A stretch of DNA of 64,000 bases from Prorocentrum cordatum (lineage: Eukaryota > Sar > Dinophyceae > Prorocentrales > Prorocentraceae): the NCBI GenBank assembly GCA_963575745.1, contig CAUYUJ010006502.1:62001-126000 (forward strand), written 5' to 3'. The translations under genes and the position numbers were made by a program. Below the pieces are notes generated by a model, which made no database searches, was not told the DNA's origin, and saw only the letters and a program-made list of their open reading frames with translations. Every line of letters begins with the position of its first letter. Within the stretch, counting starts at the first letter, position 1. Positions 43,280 through 54,579 of this stretch are shown piece by piece.

Positions 43280-44004
43280 GCACTTTTCGACTGCTGCCAT
43301 CGCGCACTCGGGCACAAATATATGATCAATAAACGTCTCTCCATTATCGCTCGCATAGCTCCCCCGATTTGGAAAATGTGTGTTGGCGCTCGTCAGTCGC
43401 CATCCTTGGAAAACTGGTCGGAATGCAACAGATGAGGGCGATGGTGTGCCTGTCCATATTATCTAGAAGCGCGGTCCACCCCGTTGAACGGTAAGGCCCC
43501 ATTCAGGTCCGTAAATATGATCGGGGTCGCCCTCCTGGTGCTGAAAAGCTGTAAAATTTCCTGCAGCAATTTGCTTCACAGCTCGAGTGTTCGATCATAT
43601 TGCTTCTTCCCACGAGCTCCTTTTTGCCTGGGTGGTACATACAGCGCCACTAGACCAAGAGGATGTTCGCCCTGCGCTAACCATGTTGTAGCTGCTCTAC
43701 CCCATAGTGGCTTGGGCACAGGCATGATCCGCCGTAGCTGCGTCGGGCGGAAACGAGACTTGCGAAACATAAACGTAACTCCACATGCAGCGTTCGTGAG
43801 ATGTCCTTTTCCATACCCATGCTCAAACGTCCAATACTCATCACCTTGCTTGCGTTCTTCCCACTGCGCACCGGTGCTCCGCTTCTGCGTGCCAATCAAT
43901 ACGTATACATCTCGTCGTGGCATATCATGAATAATGTCTGTCATTCGTGCAATATTATTACATGCGCACGGGGTATAGCCAATCGCCCTGAACATACGTG
44001 TCAT
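43280..44004 (-). pseudogene. LINE AP-endonuclease domain
   Basis: The frame 44,004-43,576 reads GYTPCACNNIARMTDIIHDM, RRDVYVLIGTQKRS, ACGVTFMFRKSRFRPTQL and EHPLGLVALYVPPRQKG: the N-terminal strand-helix, the position of the catalytic-Glu loop (here GTQKR, as in related elements where it is degenerate), the beta strands and the Y.PP turn. The C-terminal part (about 43,365-43,280, another frame) reads GSYASDNGETFIDHIFVPE, the ID.IFV strand. The enzyme nicks target DNA to prime copying. The final SDH motif is not clear. Confidence 0.68.
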
Positions 44005-44144
44005 TTATGCCTGGTTATCCTCGAAGAGGCGTTGCCGCCTCCGCTCAAGAAAACCCACTTCTCATAGCAGCCCCGCTCGCGCGTCATGTGTTCGAGTCGT
44101 CTTAGCTGGCATCACTACAAACACCTGCGCGGCTCGAGCAAACC

Positions 44145-44202
44145 AGCTCCTCCTCCTCCTCCTCCTCCTCCTCCTCCTTCTCCTCCTCCTCCTTCTCCTC
44201 GG
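44145..44202. repeat. CTC microsatellite
   Basis: A short CTCCTCCTC run. A GA run follows at 44,394-44,430. Confidence 0.9.
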
Positions 44203-44499
44203 AAAACAATATCGGCACAACATCAGACCGATCTAATTCGGAAATTCTCTGAGAACCGGCGGGTTTGGAGGATGTATCGGACGCCGCGGCCGTTTCAGAG
44301 CGTTCTGGAACGTTCTAGAAAGGATGGATCTGGACTCTAGGCCTGTCCGATCCTCCCTCCTCCTTCCGCGCTCCTCATCTCTCCTCCTTGTGAGAAAGAG
44401 AGAGAGAGAGAGAGAGAGAAAAATAGAGAGAGAGATGTCATTTTCCATTTGTATAATATGGGACCCTGCGAAAACCCCCTCCCCTAACCAGGACCCCTC

Positions 44500-46560
44500 C
44501 GGATCCTTGGCTCCAGGGGCACCCTGGAAGCCCTTGAAGACAGTCCCCTGTGCTTTCCTGGGCTTCTGAAGCCCCTGCTGGTCCTAGGAAGCGGGCCCAA
44601 ATCGGTCAGGAGGGCGGCCTGAAGCCCCCGCGAGAGCCCATTGAGGCCCCAGGCACCCACCGGACGTCCGAAGACAACCCAAGAAGACTCCCAAGAGGCA
44701 TTCGAAACGCAAAAACATTGATGTCCCCTGGTTTGGGCATGATTTGGGGACTGCTCAGTTCTTCTGTTTTCCGGGCGTCCGATTGCCCAGGAGGCCAGTG
44801 CATCGCCCCAACTTTAACCAAGAGGGCATCCAGGCACTCCAAGAGGAGCCCCAAGACGGCCCAGCAGGGCCCCGAGATGGTACAGAGAGAGCTCCATGAA
44901 GGCACAAGATGGCCCCAAGACGCCTCCCGAAGCATTCCAAATCGTGACCCCGTCGTTCAGAAAGACCAGCCGGGTGCCCCAGGGAAGCCCCCAGTGGCTC
45001 CTAGAAGGAACCCAGGAGGCTTCCAAAAGGCCCCAACAAACCCTTCAAAACCTTCGTCAGGCTTACAAGAGGCTCTCCTAGGATGAGCCTCCGCAAAAAG
45101 AACTGATGATGGCGGCGAATTCGCAGGATAGGGCGAGAATGAGGAAAAGGAAGAGGAAATATGAGGGAAGGATACCTAATAACATTATTACAACGACGAT
45201 GCCACAAAAGGTGAAAACGAATCGTCGCTAAATGTTCCGTTTTACCTTATTGCCTTCCAGCCTGCATGCCAAACCTGAAAAACCAAAATGCATGGCGCGT
45301 AGCGCTAATCCAATCTTGCAGATACGTTATATAATAACTGCCCCACCCCCCGGCCTGGGCCGGCCGACCCGCTGATACCCCCTCCGTTTCGCTCCCAGAG
45401 GCGGACCAGAGAGGCCAAGAGGGACCCAAAACGAACCAAGAGGGTTCCAAGAGGCGCCCAAAACGGAGCAAGAAGGTCCCGAGCCGCCCAGTACGGCCCA
45501 GGAGGACTCCCAGAGCACTCCCAAGAGGGACCCAAGAGGCCCAAATCATTAAATTCCTATGGGGTAAAATATATTTGAAGCATGTGCGACTTTTCAGCTT
45601 TCGCGGCTTTCAGGAAGGTCCAATAGGTTCCCAAGACTTCCCCAAGACAGCCCAAGACGTCTCCAAGAGGCCCCCGAGACAGCCCAAGAGGGCACCAAGA
45701 CGGCCCAAGGGCCGCCTAAGACGGCCAAGTTGGCCCCAAGACGGCGCCCAAGACGGCCCAAGAAGGCCCCGAGCCGTTCAAAACGGCCCCAAGATGGCCC
45801 CAAGACGGTCCAAGAAGGCTCCGAGGCGTCCCAAGAGGCCTCCAAGAGCACTCCCAGGAGGGCCCCAAGAAGCCACAATCGTTGAATCCCTACGGGAAAG
45901 CGTGCATTGTTATTATATGCGCCTTTTCGGCCTTAACGGCTTTGAAGACGGCCCAAGAGGCTCCCAAGACTTGCCCAAACGAGCCTAAGACACTCCCAAG
46001 AGGCCCTCAAGACAGCCCAAGAGGGGGCCAAGACGGCCCAAGGGCTACCCAAGACGGCCCACGTTAGCCCCAAAACGGGCGCCAACAAGGCCCAAGAAGG
46101 CTCCGAGTCACCCAAGACTGTCCAAGATGGCCCCAAGAAGGTCCAAGAAGGCTCCGAGACGTCCCAAGAGGCCTCTAAGAGCACTCCCAAGAGCTCACGA
46201 AGGCGAAACGTACATTTTAAGCATATACGATTTGGGAGCCTTCCTGGCTTTCCAAGAGGCCCCCCAAACTTCCCCAAGCGAGCCGAAGACGCTCCCAAGA
46301 GGCCCCCAAGATAGCCCTAGAGGGCGCCAAGACGGCCCAAGGGCCGACTAAGACGGCTCCAGGAGGGGTCCAAGAGGGGAACTCCGACTCGAAAGTTGCA
46401 GCCTTCCGCCCAAAGAACCTCCCAGCAGGCTCCAAAAGTCCCCAAGAGGCCTCAAGAGGTCCCCAGGAGACCCCCAAGAGGCCCAAACGAGGCCCCAAGA
46501 GGCTCAAAACGGATAGAATGGCCTCCAAGAGGTCTCCCAAAAGGGTTCAGAAAGGTCTTC
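44500..46560. repeat. CCCAAGA repeat family, plus orientation block
   Basis: Degenerate steps of about 10-12 bp such as CCCAAGACGG, CCCCAAGAGG and CCAAGAAGG, arranged in larger units of roughly 310-340 bp. Each larger unit carries an A/T-richer core (near 45,551, 45,880 and 46,206) of the kind TTCCCTACGGGAAA...GTACATTTTAAGCATAT. Long frames in both directions reflect stop-poor repeat sequence. No gene was seen within. Confidence 0.82.
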
Positions 46561-46671
46561 CTGCGGATCGAGGCCCGAGCGAGACCAGGACTGCACCGGG
46601 ACATATCCTCTCACATTGTGACGCCGACGGCAAGAAGCCGAGTCTCAACGACTTTTCGTTCCCGGCTCCAT

Positions 46672-46950
46672 CCCCCCCCCTTTCCCTCCTCCTCCTCCTC
46701 CTCCTCCTCCTCCTCCTCCTCCTTCCTCCTTTTCCTCCTCCTCCTCCTCATCTTCGGTTCCCCTCTCCCTCCTCCTCCTCCTCCTCCTCCACCAACTCTT
46801 CCACCCATCCCCCTCCTCTTCCTCCTCCTCCCTTCTCTCTCCTCCCTCCTCCTCCCTCCTCCTCCTCCTCCTCCTCCTCCTCCTCCTCCTCCTCCTCCTC
46901 CTTCTTTCTCCTCCTCCTCGTCGTTGTCGTCCTCATCCTCATCCTTCTCC
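46672..46950. repeat. CCT microsatellite
   Basis: CCTCCTCCT in several runs to about 46,950, followed by an ACATATAC-rich stretch to 47,080. Confidence 0.95.
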
Positions 46951-47082
46951 TCCTCCGCCCACATACATAGACATACACATTTAAATATACATACACATAT
47001 GTATACACATATGTACACGTCTACATGTACATATACAATTGCATATGCATATACATATGCCCCTACATACATATATATATAC

Positions 47083-47119
47083 TAGAACCACGCGCGCGCT
47101 TCGCGCGCGCTTAGGTTCT
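47083..47119. repeat. GC hairpin end, copy A
   Basis: TAGAACCACGCGCGCGCTTC continuing GCGCGCGCTTAGGTTCT, an imperfect hairpin preceded by ATATATATATAC. It matches the reverse complement of 49,631-49,667 at 35 of 37 bases by my count. Confidence 0.85.
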
Positions 47120-47470
47120 GTCGAGTCACAGACCCAGGAATCGTTGCGAGAAGAAATTGGTGACGCGAAGCGTCTTGGGGGCGTCCTTGGACGTCTGGGG
47201 TCTCCTGGGGCCTCTTGGGGGGCCTCCTTAGGGCCTTCTTGGGCTCCATCTGGAAGCCAAGATGGATGCAACAAGAGGGTGCTTGGGCTCTCCGTGAGCT
47301 ATCCTCTGGTTTTCATTCCCCTGGAGAGGAGAAGGAGGAGGAGGAGGAGGAGGAGAAGGAGGAGGAAGATGCAGAGGAGGGAGGAGGAGGAAAGAGAGGA
47401 GATGTTGGGGCGCTCTTGGGCCCTCTTGGGCTCTCTTGGGGCTCGTCGGGGCCCTCGTGGGGCCACCTTG

Positions 47471-48026
47471 GGCTCCTCTCGGAGCTCCAAGAGGAGCCCA
47501 CAGAGGGGCCCAACATCGGTCACGCGAGAGCTCTTTCGCGTGACCGATGTTGGGGCCCTCTTGGGGCCCTATTGGGCCTCCTTGGGCCCTCTTGGGGTCT
47601 CGACGGGGCCCTCGTGGGGCCATCTTGGGCTCCTCTCGGAGCACCAAGAGGAGCCCAAAGAGGGGGCCCAACATCGGTCACGCGAGAGCTCTTCCGCGTG
47701 ACCGATGTTGGGGCCATCTTGGGGTTCCTTGGGCCTCCTTGGGCCCACGTGGGGCTCCCTCGGGGCCCTCGTGGGGCCATCTTGGGCCCCTCTTGGAGCT
47801 CCAAGAGGAGCCCAAAGAGGGGCTCAACATCGGTCACGCGAGGGCTCTTCCGCGTGACCTATGCTGGGGCTCTCTTGGGTCCCTCTTGGGCCTGCTTGGG
47901 TCCTCTTGGGGTCTCGTCGGGGCCCTCGTGGGGCCATCTTTGGCTCCTCTCGGAGCTCCAAGAGGAGCCCACAGAGGGGCCCAACATCGGTCACGCGAGA
48001 GCTCTTCCGCGTGACCGATGTTGGGG
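47471..48026. repeat. 157-bp tandem repeat with two hairpins per unit
   Basis: CCCAACATCGGTCACGCG is followed after 10 bases (AGAGCTCTTC) by its exact reverse complement CGCGTGACCGATGTTGGG. This 46-bp palindrome starts at 47,509, 47,667, about 47,824 (three changes) and 47,980. About 10 bases upstream each unit has a second hairpin, GGCTCCTCT-n-AGAGGAGCC around GGAGCTCC (first copy 47,471-47,498). The period is about 156-158 bp. Confidence 0.93.
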
Positions 48027-48099
48027 CTCTCTTGGGGCTCTCTTGGGTCCCTCTTGGGCCTCCTTGGGCCCACGTGGGGTTCCCTCGGGGCGCCCTCTT

Positions 48100-49130
48100 G
48101 GGCCTGTCTTGGGGCCCTCTTGGGCCATCTTGGGCGCCTCTTGGGCCGTCTTGGGGCCCTCTTGGGCTGTCCTGGGGCCCTCTTGGAAGCTTCTTGGGCC
48201 GTCTTGGGGCGGTCTTGGGCGCCTCTTGGGCCGTCCTGTAACGTCGGAAAGCCCAAAAGACAACTTTGTTGAAAATGTACGTTTTACGAAGGGAATGGGC
48301 AATTTTTGCGTCTAGGGGCCCTCTTGGGACGCATGTTGGAGGCTTCTTGGGGCCTCTTGGGGGCGTCCTTGGACGTCTGGGGTCTCCTGGGGCCTCTTGA
48401 GGGGCCTCCTGGGGGCCTCCTGGCGGCCTCTTGGGGCGGAAGGCTCGAGCTTGCGGTTCGTGGTCCCCCTCTGGGCCCCCTCTTGGGCCCGTCTTGGGGC
48501 CCTCTTGGGCCATCTTGGGCGCCTCTTGGGCCGTCTTGGGGCCCTCTTGGGCTGTCCTGGGGCCCTCTGGGAAACTTCTTGGGCCGTCTTGGGGCGGTCT
48601 TGGGCGCCTCTTGGGCCGTCCTGTAACGTCGGAAAGCCCAAAAGGCGACTTTGTTAAAAATGTACGTTTTACGAAGGGAATGGGCCAATTCTTGCGTCTA
48701 GGGGCCCTCTTGGGACGCATGTTGGAGGCTTCTTGGAGCCTCTTGGGGGCGTCCTTGGACGTCTGGGGTCTCCTGGGGCCTCTTGAGGGGCCTCCTGGGG
48801 GCCTCCTGGCGGCCTCTTGGGGCGGAAGGCTCGAGCTTGCGGTTCGTGGTCCCCCTCTGGGCCCCCTCTTGGGCCCGTCTTGGGGCCCTCTTGGGCCATC
48901 TTGGGCGCCTCTTGGGCCGTCTTGGGGCCCTCTTGGGCTGTCCTGGGGCCCTCTTGGAAGCTTCTTGGGCCGTCTTGGGGCGGTCTTGGGCGCCTCTTGG
49001 GCCGTCCTGTAACGTCGGAAAGCCCAAAAGACAACTTTGTTGAAAATGTACGTTTTACGAAGGGAATGGGCCAATTTTTGCGTCTAGGGGCCCTCTTGGG
49101 ACGCATGTTGGAGGCTTCTTGGGGCCTCTT
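48100..49130. repeat. 386-bp tandem repeat
   Basis: ACGTCGGAAAGCCCAAAAG starts at 48,241, 48,626 and 49,012, spacing 385 and 386 bp, with only scattered differences between units. Each unit has the core GAAAATGTACGTTTTACGAA followed by GGGAATGGGC. Confidence 0.93.
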
Positions 49131-49630
49131 GGGGGCGTCCTTGGACGTCTGGAGGCCATCTTCAGCATCTCGGAGCCCTCTTGGAGGCCTCTTGGAAGTT
49201 TCTTGGGCCGTCTTGGGCGCTTCTTGGGCCGTCTTGTCTGACTGGGGAGGCCTCCGGCAAGCCCCGACGAGCCTCCGGGCCCCCCGGGGTGCACATTTGT
49301 GGTCGAGGTCCCGGCCCCGGGCCCCCGGACCCGGTGCGCCGTTATATGTATATATACTCCGATACTCATCGTTATACATGTATAACCATACATACCAGTG
49401 TGTATAGATGTGTGCATAGATATTCACACATGCATATACATATACATCTAACTATACATAATCATGTATACGACGACGACGACGGCGACTTCTCGGCCCA
49501 TTCTCAGGTCGCTGTGGGATGGCCTCAGGAGGTCTTGGAAGTCACTTGGGCCGATACCGTAGTTCTTGGGTGCCCCAGAGGGATTGGTCACAAAATAGAA
49601 GTCTTTACAGTTCGACCGTGAAGCCTAGCT

Positions 49631-49667
49631 AGAGCCTAAGCGCGCGTGAAGCGCGCGCGTGGTTCTA
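49631..49667. repeat. GC hairpin end, copy B (inverted)
   Basis: AGAGCCTAAGCGCGCGTGAA continuing GCGCGCGCGTGGTTCTA, then GTATGTATATATA. Inverted with respect to copy A, so both TA-rich flanks face outward from the 2.5-kb interval. Confidence 0.85.
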
Positions 49668-50154
49668 GTATGTATATATATAAATGTGTATATATATAAA
49701 CATGTATAGATATATACATAGACCATCCGTCCTGAATCCAGCTCGGGGGCGGCCAAGAGGGGGGGTCCAAAGAGGAGGGGGCGCAAATCATGGCCGGCGG
49801 CATGTGCGCGGCCCAGGTGGGGAGGCGGGGACGTGTTGTAAGAAGAGGAGGCGCCACGAAATCTGGGGAGATATCATGGCCCCCGCTATGATATCCACAC
49901 CCCCCTAATCATCACCCCCCTCTTTGCCGCCCCCGACCAGCCCGTGGCCAGCGCGGCGCGGGGCGGACGGCCAGACCTTCCCTCGCCTCCGCCCTGGGGA
50001 TGGTCGGCCGCGTTCTTGGCACGGCCGCGCACGTGGGGCCTGCGCGCTCCAGGGCTTCCCCCCCGTGCCCCCGCATCCCATCCCCCCCCCCAACCCCCTA
50101 TCCCACCTCTCCTCCTCCCTCCTATCCCATCCCATCCCCCATCCTTTCATCCCA

Positions 50155-50226
50155 TCACATCCTCCTCCTCCTCCTCCTCCTCCTCCTCCTCCTCCTCCTC
50201 CTCCTCCTCCTCCTCCTCCTCCTCCC
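50155..50226. repeat. CCT microsatellite
   Basis: An uninterrupted CCTCCTCCT run. Confidence 0.95.
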
Positions 50227-50469
50227 CCGTCTACAATTACTCAAAATGAATACTACTCTCCTCCTTCCCCTGATGACGGGTTGGGAGTGTTCGCCCCCCC
50301 GCGTAGTTTTTTTTTACCTAACAGCGAAGACTGATAGGTTTCTAATGGGGTCAAAAGAGAGCATCATGACTCCTCAGGGGGGTCGGGGCGGGACCCGGGG
50401 CGGGACCCGGCGCGGCTGCCGTCGAAGCCCAAATCGCTTGGGACATCCTCGCAAAATCGCTCTTGGCGC

Positions 50470-50870
50470 TGCTAGAACTCCATTCGCGGCGTACATTTTG
50501 GATGCCCGGATCCAACTGTAGGCCACTTCGTGCTCTTCGACTTCCCAGAACTCCATTCCCGGCGTACATTTTGGATGCCCGGAGCCAACTGTAGGCCACT
50601 TCGTGGTCTTCGAGTTCCCAGAACTCTATTCCCGGGCCACATTTTGGATGCCCGGAGCCAACTGTAGGCCACTTCGTGCTCTTCGAATTCCCAGAACTCC
50701 ACTCCCGCGCCACAATTTGAATGCCCGGAGCCAACTGTAGGCCACTTCGTGCTCTTCAAGTTCCCAGAACTACATTCCTGGGCATGATTTTGAATGCCCG
50801 GAGCCAACTGTAGGCTACCTCGTGTTCTTCTAGTTCCCAAAACTCCATTCCTGGGCCACATTTTGAATGC
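50470..50870. repeat. 73-bp minisatellite
   Basis: AGAACTCCATTC begins at 50,474 and 50,547, and AGAACTCTATTC at 50,620; further copies follow at 73-bp steps to about 50,870. GATGCCCGGAGCCAACTGTA and GGCCACTTCGTG are shared. About five and a half copies. Confidence 0.93.
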
Positions 50871-51180
50871 TGAGGCAGGCTGATGCTGCGGCCGAGGCAG
50901 GCTGAGGCTGAGGCAGGCTGAGGCTGAGGCCGAGGCTGAAGGCAGACTGAGGCTGAGGCTGAAGCAGGCTGAGGCTGAGGCTGAGGCTGAGGCTGAGGCA
51001 GGCTGATGCTGAGGCAGGCTGAGGCTGAGGCTGAGGCTGATGCAGGCTGAGGCTGAGGCAGGCTGAGGCTGAGGCCGAGGCTGAAGGCAGACTGAGGCTG
51101 AGGCTGAAGCAGGCTGAGGCTGAGGCTGAGGCTGAGGCTGAGGCTGAGGCAGGCTGAGGCAGGCTGAGGCTGAGGCTGAC
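50870..51180. repeat. GAGGCT hexamer array
   Basis: GAGGCTGAGGCT with GAGGCAGGCT variants; it begins exactly where the 73-bp array ends. Confidence 0.95.
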
Positions 51181-51383
51181 TGCGACTGCCGTTGCCACTG
51201 CGACTGTCATCGCGAATGCGATTACGACTGCGAGAACAGCAGAATTCTACAACTGGATTACCATCTGAATCTGAAGGGGAATGCTTCCAGATATGCTCCT
51301 ACACATCGCTGTTAGGTTGCTTTGCCGGGATAATTACACACAGGATTCCCTGGAGTTGGGTTTTCGCCTGCATTTGTTTTCAA

Positions 51384-51427
51384 AATGCTGCTCTCGCTGA
51401 GGCGCCGGCCTCAGCGAGAGCAGCATT
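51384..51427. repeat. 44-bp palindrome, 20-bp perfect arms
   Basis: The arms AATGCTGCTCTCGCTGAGGC and GCCTCAGCGAGAGCAGCATT are exact reverse complements around a 4-base GCCG loop. Confidence 0.93.
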
Positions 51428-51428
51428 G

Positions 51429-51600
51429 CTGCAGCGCTGCAGCGCTGGCCGCTGCAGCGCTGGCCTCATTTCCGTGTTTCCGCTCGTTCCGAATCGTGCT
51501 CCCGCTGCAGCGCTGGCCTCATTTCCGCGCTTCCGCTCGTTCCGAATCGTGCTCCCGCTGCAACGCTGGCGTCATTTCCCGTGCCATGCCACGGCATGCA
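51429..51600. repeat. 53-bp minisatellite
   Basis: GCTGCAGCGCTGGCCTCATT starts at 51,451 and 51,504, with GCTGCAACGCTGGCGTCATT at 51,557. A shorter GCTGCAGC duplication precedes it. It abuts the 44-bp palindrome. Confidence 0.9.
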
Positions 51601-51890
51601 ATGCAATGCTAGGTTGCGTTCCGCTGCGCGTTGCCATGCCTTCAGCTGAAGCTGTGATATGCAATGCTTAAGTGCTACGTCGTACTATGCCATGCTACGC
51701 TTTGAGCTTCAACGCTATGTTATGCAATGTTATGTTCGGGGCCGCTGTGCGATGCCATGCTTTGCGTTGCAAAGCTGTGTGATGCAAGTCTTCACTAAGC
51801 CACGCCACGCCATGCTGTGACATACTACGATTTGCGGTGCTCTTCTACGCCATGTCATGCCGTGCTCTACAATGCATCGCGTACCCTATC
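51580..51890. repeat. Degenerate ATGC-rich stretch
   Basis: Repeated CCATGC, GCAATGC and TATGCAATG words without a fixed period. No gene was seen. Confidence 0.6.
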
Positions 51891-51899
51891 GGGATCATT

Positions 51900-53815
51900 G
51901 CCCTGCTCGACATCCGACTGTGCGAGTAGAGAGGGGATCTACGCCATGGTAAGGGATGAGAGGGAGGGGTAGGATGTCAGATATGACGCGAGCGCACCTA
52001 GCTTGCCTCCTCCCCCTCCCTGCCTCCCTCCCTCACCCTTTTCCTCTTCCTCCTCCTCCTCCTCCTCCTCCTTTTCCTCCCCCTTCTTCCCCCCTTTCCG
52101 TCTCCCATCCCATCCCCCACCCCATCCTTCCACCCCCCATCCCATCTCTCCTCCTCCCTCCTTAGGGCTTCCCTGTGACTTCGCTGCCCAGCGAAGATCA
52201 ACACCGTCCAGCTCTGACGAGGCTTGCAAAGCGAAACGCAGCAGCCCTAGCCCAGGCTGCGAGGTACGATTGCTGGTCGTGCTCGCGCCTGGGAGGGTGT
52301 CCGCCCCTGCCCCGCTGCCTGCCCCAAGACCTCCGATGCCAGGAGCAAATTCGTTACATAGGCCACGTCCAGGGGGACGCAAAACTGGGGTACGGCAAAG
52401 AGGTGGTGTCAGAGGAAAATCGCCTCGGACGGCTCCTGGAGGAGGAACATATCAGCCTCCAGGTGGGTACCCACCTTGGGCTATACACTCCCATGTGTAC
52501 CCTTGACCCGAGCTCTCTACCCCCCTTTCCCTGGAAACATTGGCTGGTTTTATCTTGATTGGCAAATCCTTGCCGCCTCGACTGTCCGATCCGCCGCATC
52601 ACGCTGTGGTCCAATCCTCCCCTCTTCCCATGCACCTCCTCCCTCGTGGGAGGAGGGGAGAGGATTAGAAAGAGGAGAGGATGAGGAGGTAATACAGGAG
52701 GGAATAGCCCGGCGTAGGATATATGTTCGCAAGTTTTCGCACAGATTCGGATGGCGCTTGGGGGCATTCAGAAATTTCCAGCAGGGGAATAGGGAGGATG
52801 GAGGGGAACGGAGATGAGAGGGAAGAGCGCGGGTACATAGTGCTCGGCAGTCCTTGCTCCAAGAGACACACACACCCATACACACACTCACATACATACA
52901 CGCACACACGAGCACGGAAGCAGAAAGCAAGCAAAGCAGCAGGACTTGCACACAAAGCAGGATCAGGAGCAAAGGAGGTAAAGGGGGCCCAACGTCGAGA
53001 CCAATCATCCCCGAATGGTTGCTGGACCCAATATCGCGAGGAGAGACGCAGGAGCGTGCGACTTGAAGGCTGGATGGAGGCCAAAACGCAAGCCCAGTGG
53101 TGCACTGGAAGAGTAGAGGGTGGGGACGGTGTGGAGATTCTTCGAGGGCCAGGCTTGGGAGGCACTCTTTGCCACGACTCACAGCCTACTGAGCAAGCCA
53201 GAGTAGGAAGCTGCTAAACTGGATTAGGCTGGACGCGCCCTGATCACAGCTGAGTTAACCCGACCCGGACTCGACTACGTAGCACCAAGGGGAAACAGGG
53301 GGCGATGGCACACGCACACACACATCTCTTCTTCACAGGGGTTGCAGTCCGACTCAGAAAGGCGTGCAGAGGTAGGGGATGTGGAGGGCGAGGGCGATGG
53401 CTCGCAGCAGCGCCTGATGCCCAAGTGGACCGACTTGCCCGCCTGGACGCCGAACAGAGAGGGGAAGATGAACGGGAGCGGCAGAGACCACGCGCGGGAG
53501 CTGCAAGCGCAGGGTATAGGCAAACGACCACGGGGCGAAGGCAGGCGAGGGCAGGGATGATGCACGAAAGAACTGGACAGACAGAGGTGCGGCAACAGCG
53601 AGGGCCCGATAGTAGATCGCGACCCAAACGCACCGAACATGGAGGCATCCCTGAGAAATGGGGGGCCGCTGTGCACATTGTGCGCAAGACCACGCAACGC
53701 ATTCTTTGTGTATTGAGGCCATGCCAGCGGCATCCAAAATATTGCGCATGCGATGCGGGCACACGACGTATCCGAGGACACCCCCTACTCTTCCAGATCG
53801 TTATCGTTCCTCGTC
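51900..53815. other. Stretch without recognisable gene
   Basis: Includes a short CCT run (52,045-52,080) and a CA run (52,862-52,912). Frames of 100-170 codons exist on both strands but show no domain or motif. Confidence 0.4.
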
Positions 53816-53827
53816 ATCCCCCCGTGT

Positions 53828-54485
53828 TCAACATCATCATCATCATCATCATCACCATCATCATCATCAGCAGCAGCAGCAGCAGGAGCAGCCATGATCA
53901 ACACCATGCAGCAGGACCAGCAGCAGGAGCAGGAAGCTCAATCACAATCACCATGATCATCATCACCATCACCATCACCATCACCATCATCATCAGCATC
54001 ATCATCATCCTCATCCTCCTCATCATCAGCATCATCCTCACCCTCATCGGCATCCTCATCCTCATCCTCACCCTCATTATCATTATCATCGTCGTTGTCG
54101 TCGACGCAGTCGTCGTCGTGGTCGTCGACGTCGCCGTCGTCATTACCACCATCATCACCATCATCATCATCAGCATCACCATCCTCATCATCATCGTCAT
54201 ACTCAGCACCATAACCTTCTTCACCATCACCATCACCATCATCCTCATCATCATCAGTAGCAGCAGCATCATCATCAGCATCATCATCGCCAGCTTCAGT
54301 ACCCTCATCATCCTCATCATCAGCATCATCATCATCATGCTCAGCATTATCAGCGTCGCCAACGTCACCTTCATCGTCATCATCAGTATAATCCGCATCA
54401 TCAGCAGCATGATTACCATCCTCGTCGTTATCATCATCATCACCACCACCATCGTCATCATCAGCATCGTCATCATCATCAACAT

Positions 54486-54551
<66 letters not shown>

Positions 54552-54575
54552 CATCATCATTCACATCATCATCCA
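53828..54575. repeat. CAT/ATC microsatellite
   Basis: About 750 bp of CATCATCAT with AGC, CTC and GTC interruptions and a pure run at 54,485-54,550. The 482-codon frame through it is a repeat artefact. Confidence 0.96.
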
Positions 54576-54579
54576 TGCT

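Larger units (their letters stand above)
47130..49330. repeat. CCCAAGA repeat family, minus orientation block
   Basis: The same 10-12-bp steps as at 44.5-46.6 kb, but read here as TCTTGGG/CCTCTTGGGG. It contains the 157-bp hairpin repeat (47,471-48,026) and the 386-bp tandem repeat (about 48,100-49,130). Frames of 250-416 codons run through it on both strands with Pro/Gly/Arg-rich repetitive products and are not credible genes. Confidence 0.85.

Noticed and set aside
47824-49074. 416-codon minus-strand ORF
   Set aside because: The product is a Pro/Arg/Gly repeat mirroring the CCCAAGA and 386-bp repeats, with multiple overlapping frames open at once.
50470-50870. Direct repeats with regular spacing resembling a CRISPR array
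   Set aside because: The whole 73-bp unit is repeated with no unique spacers, and no cas genes are present. A eukaryotic minisatellite fits.
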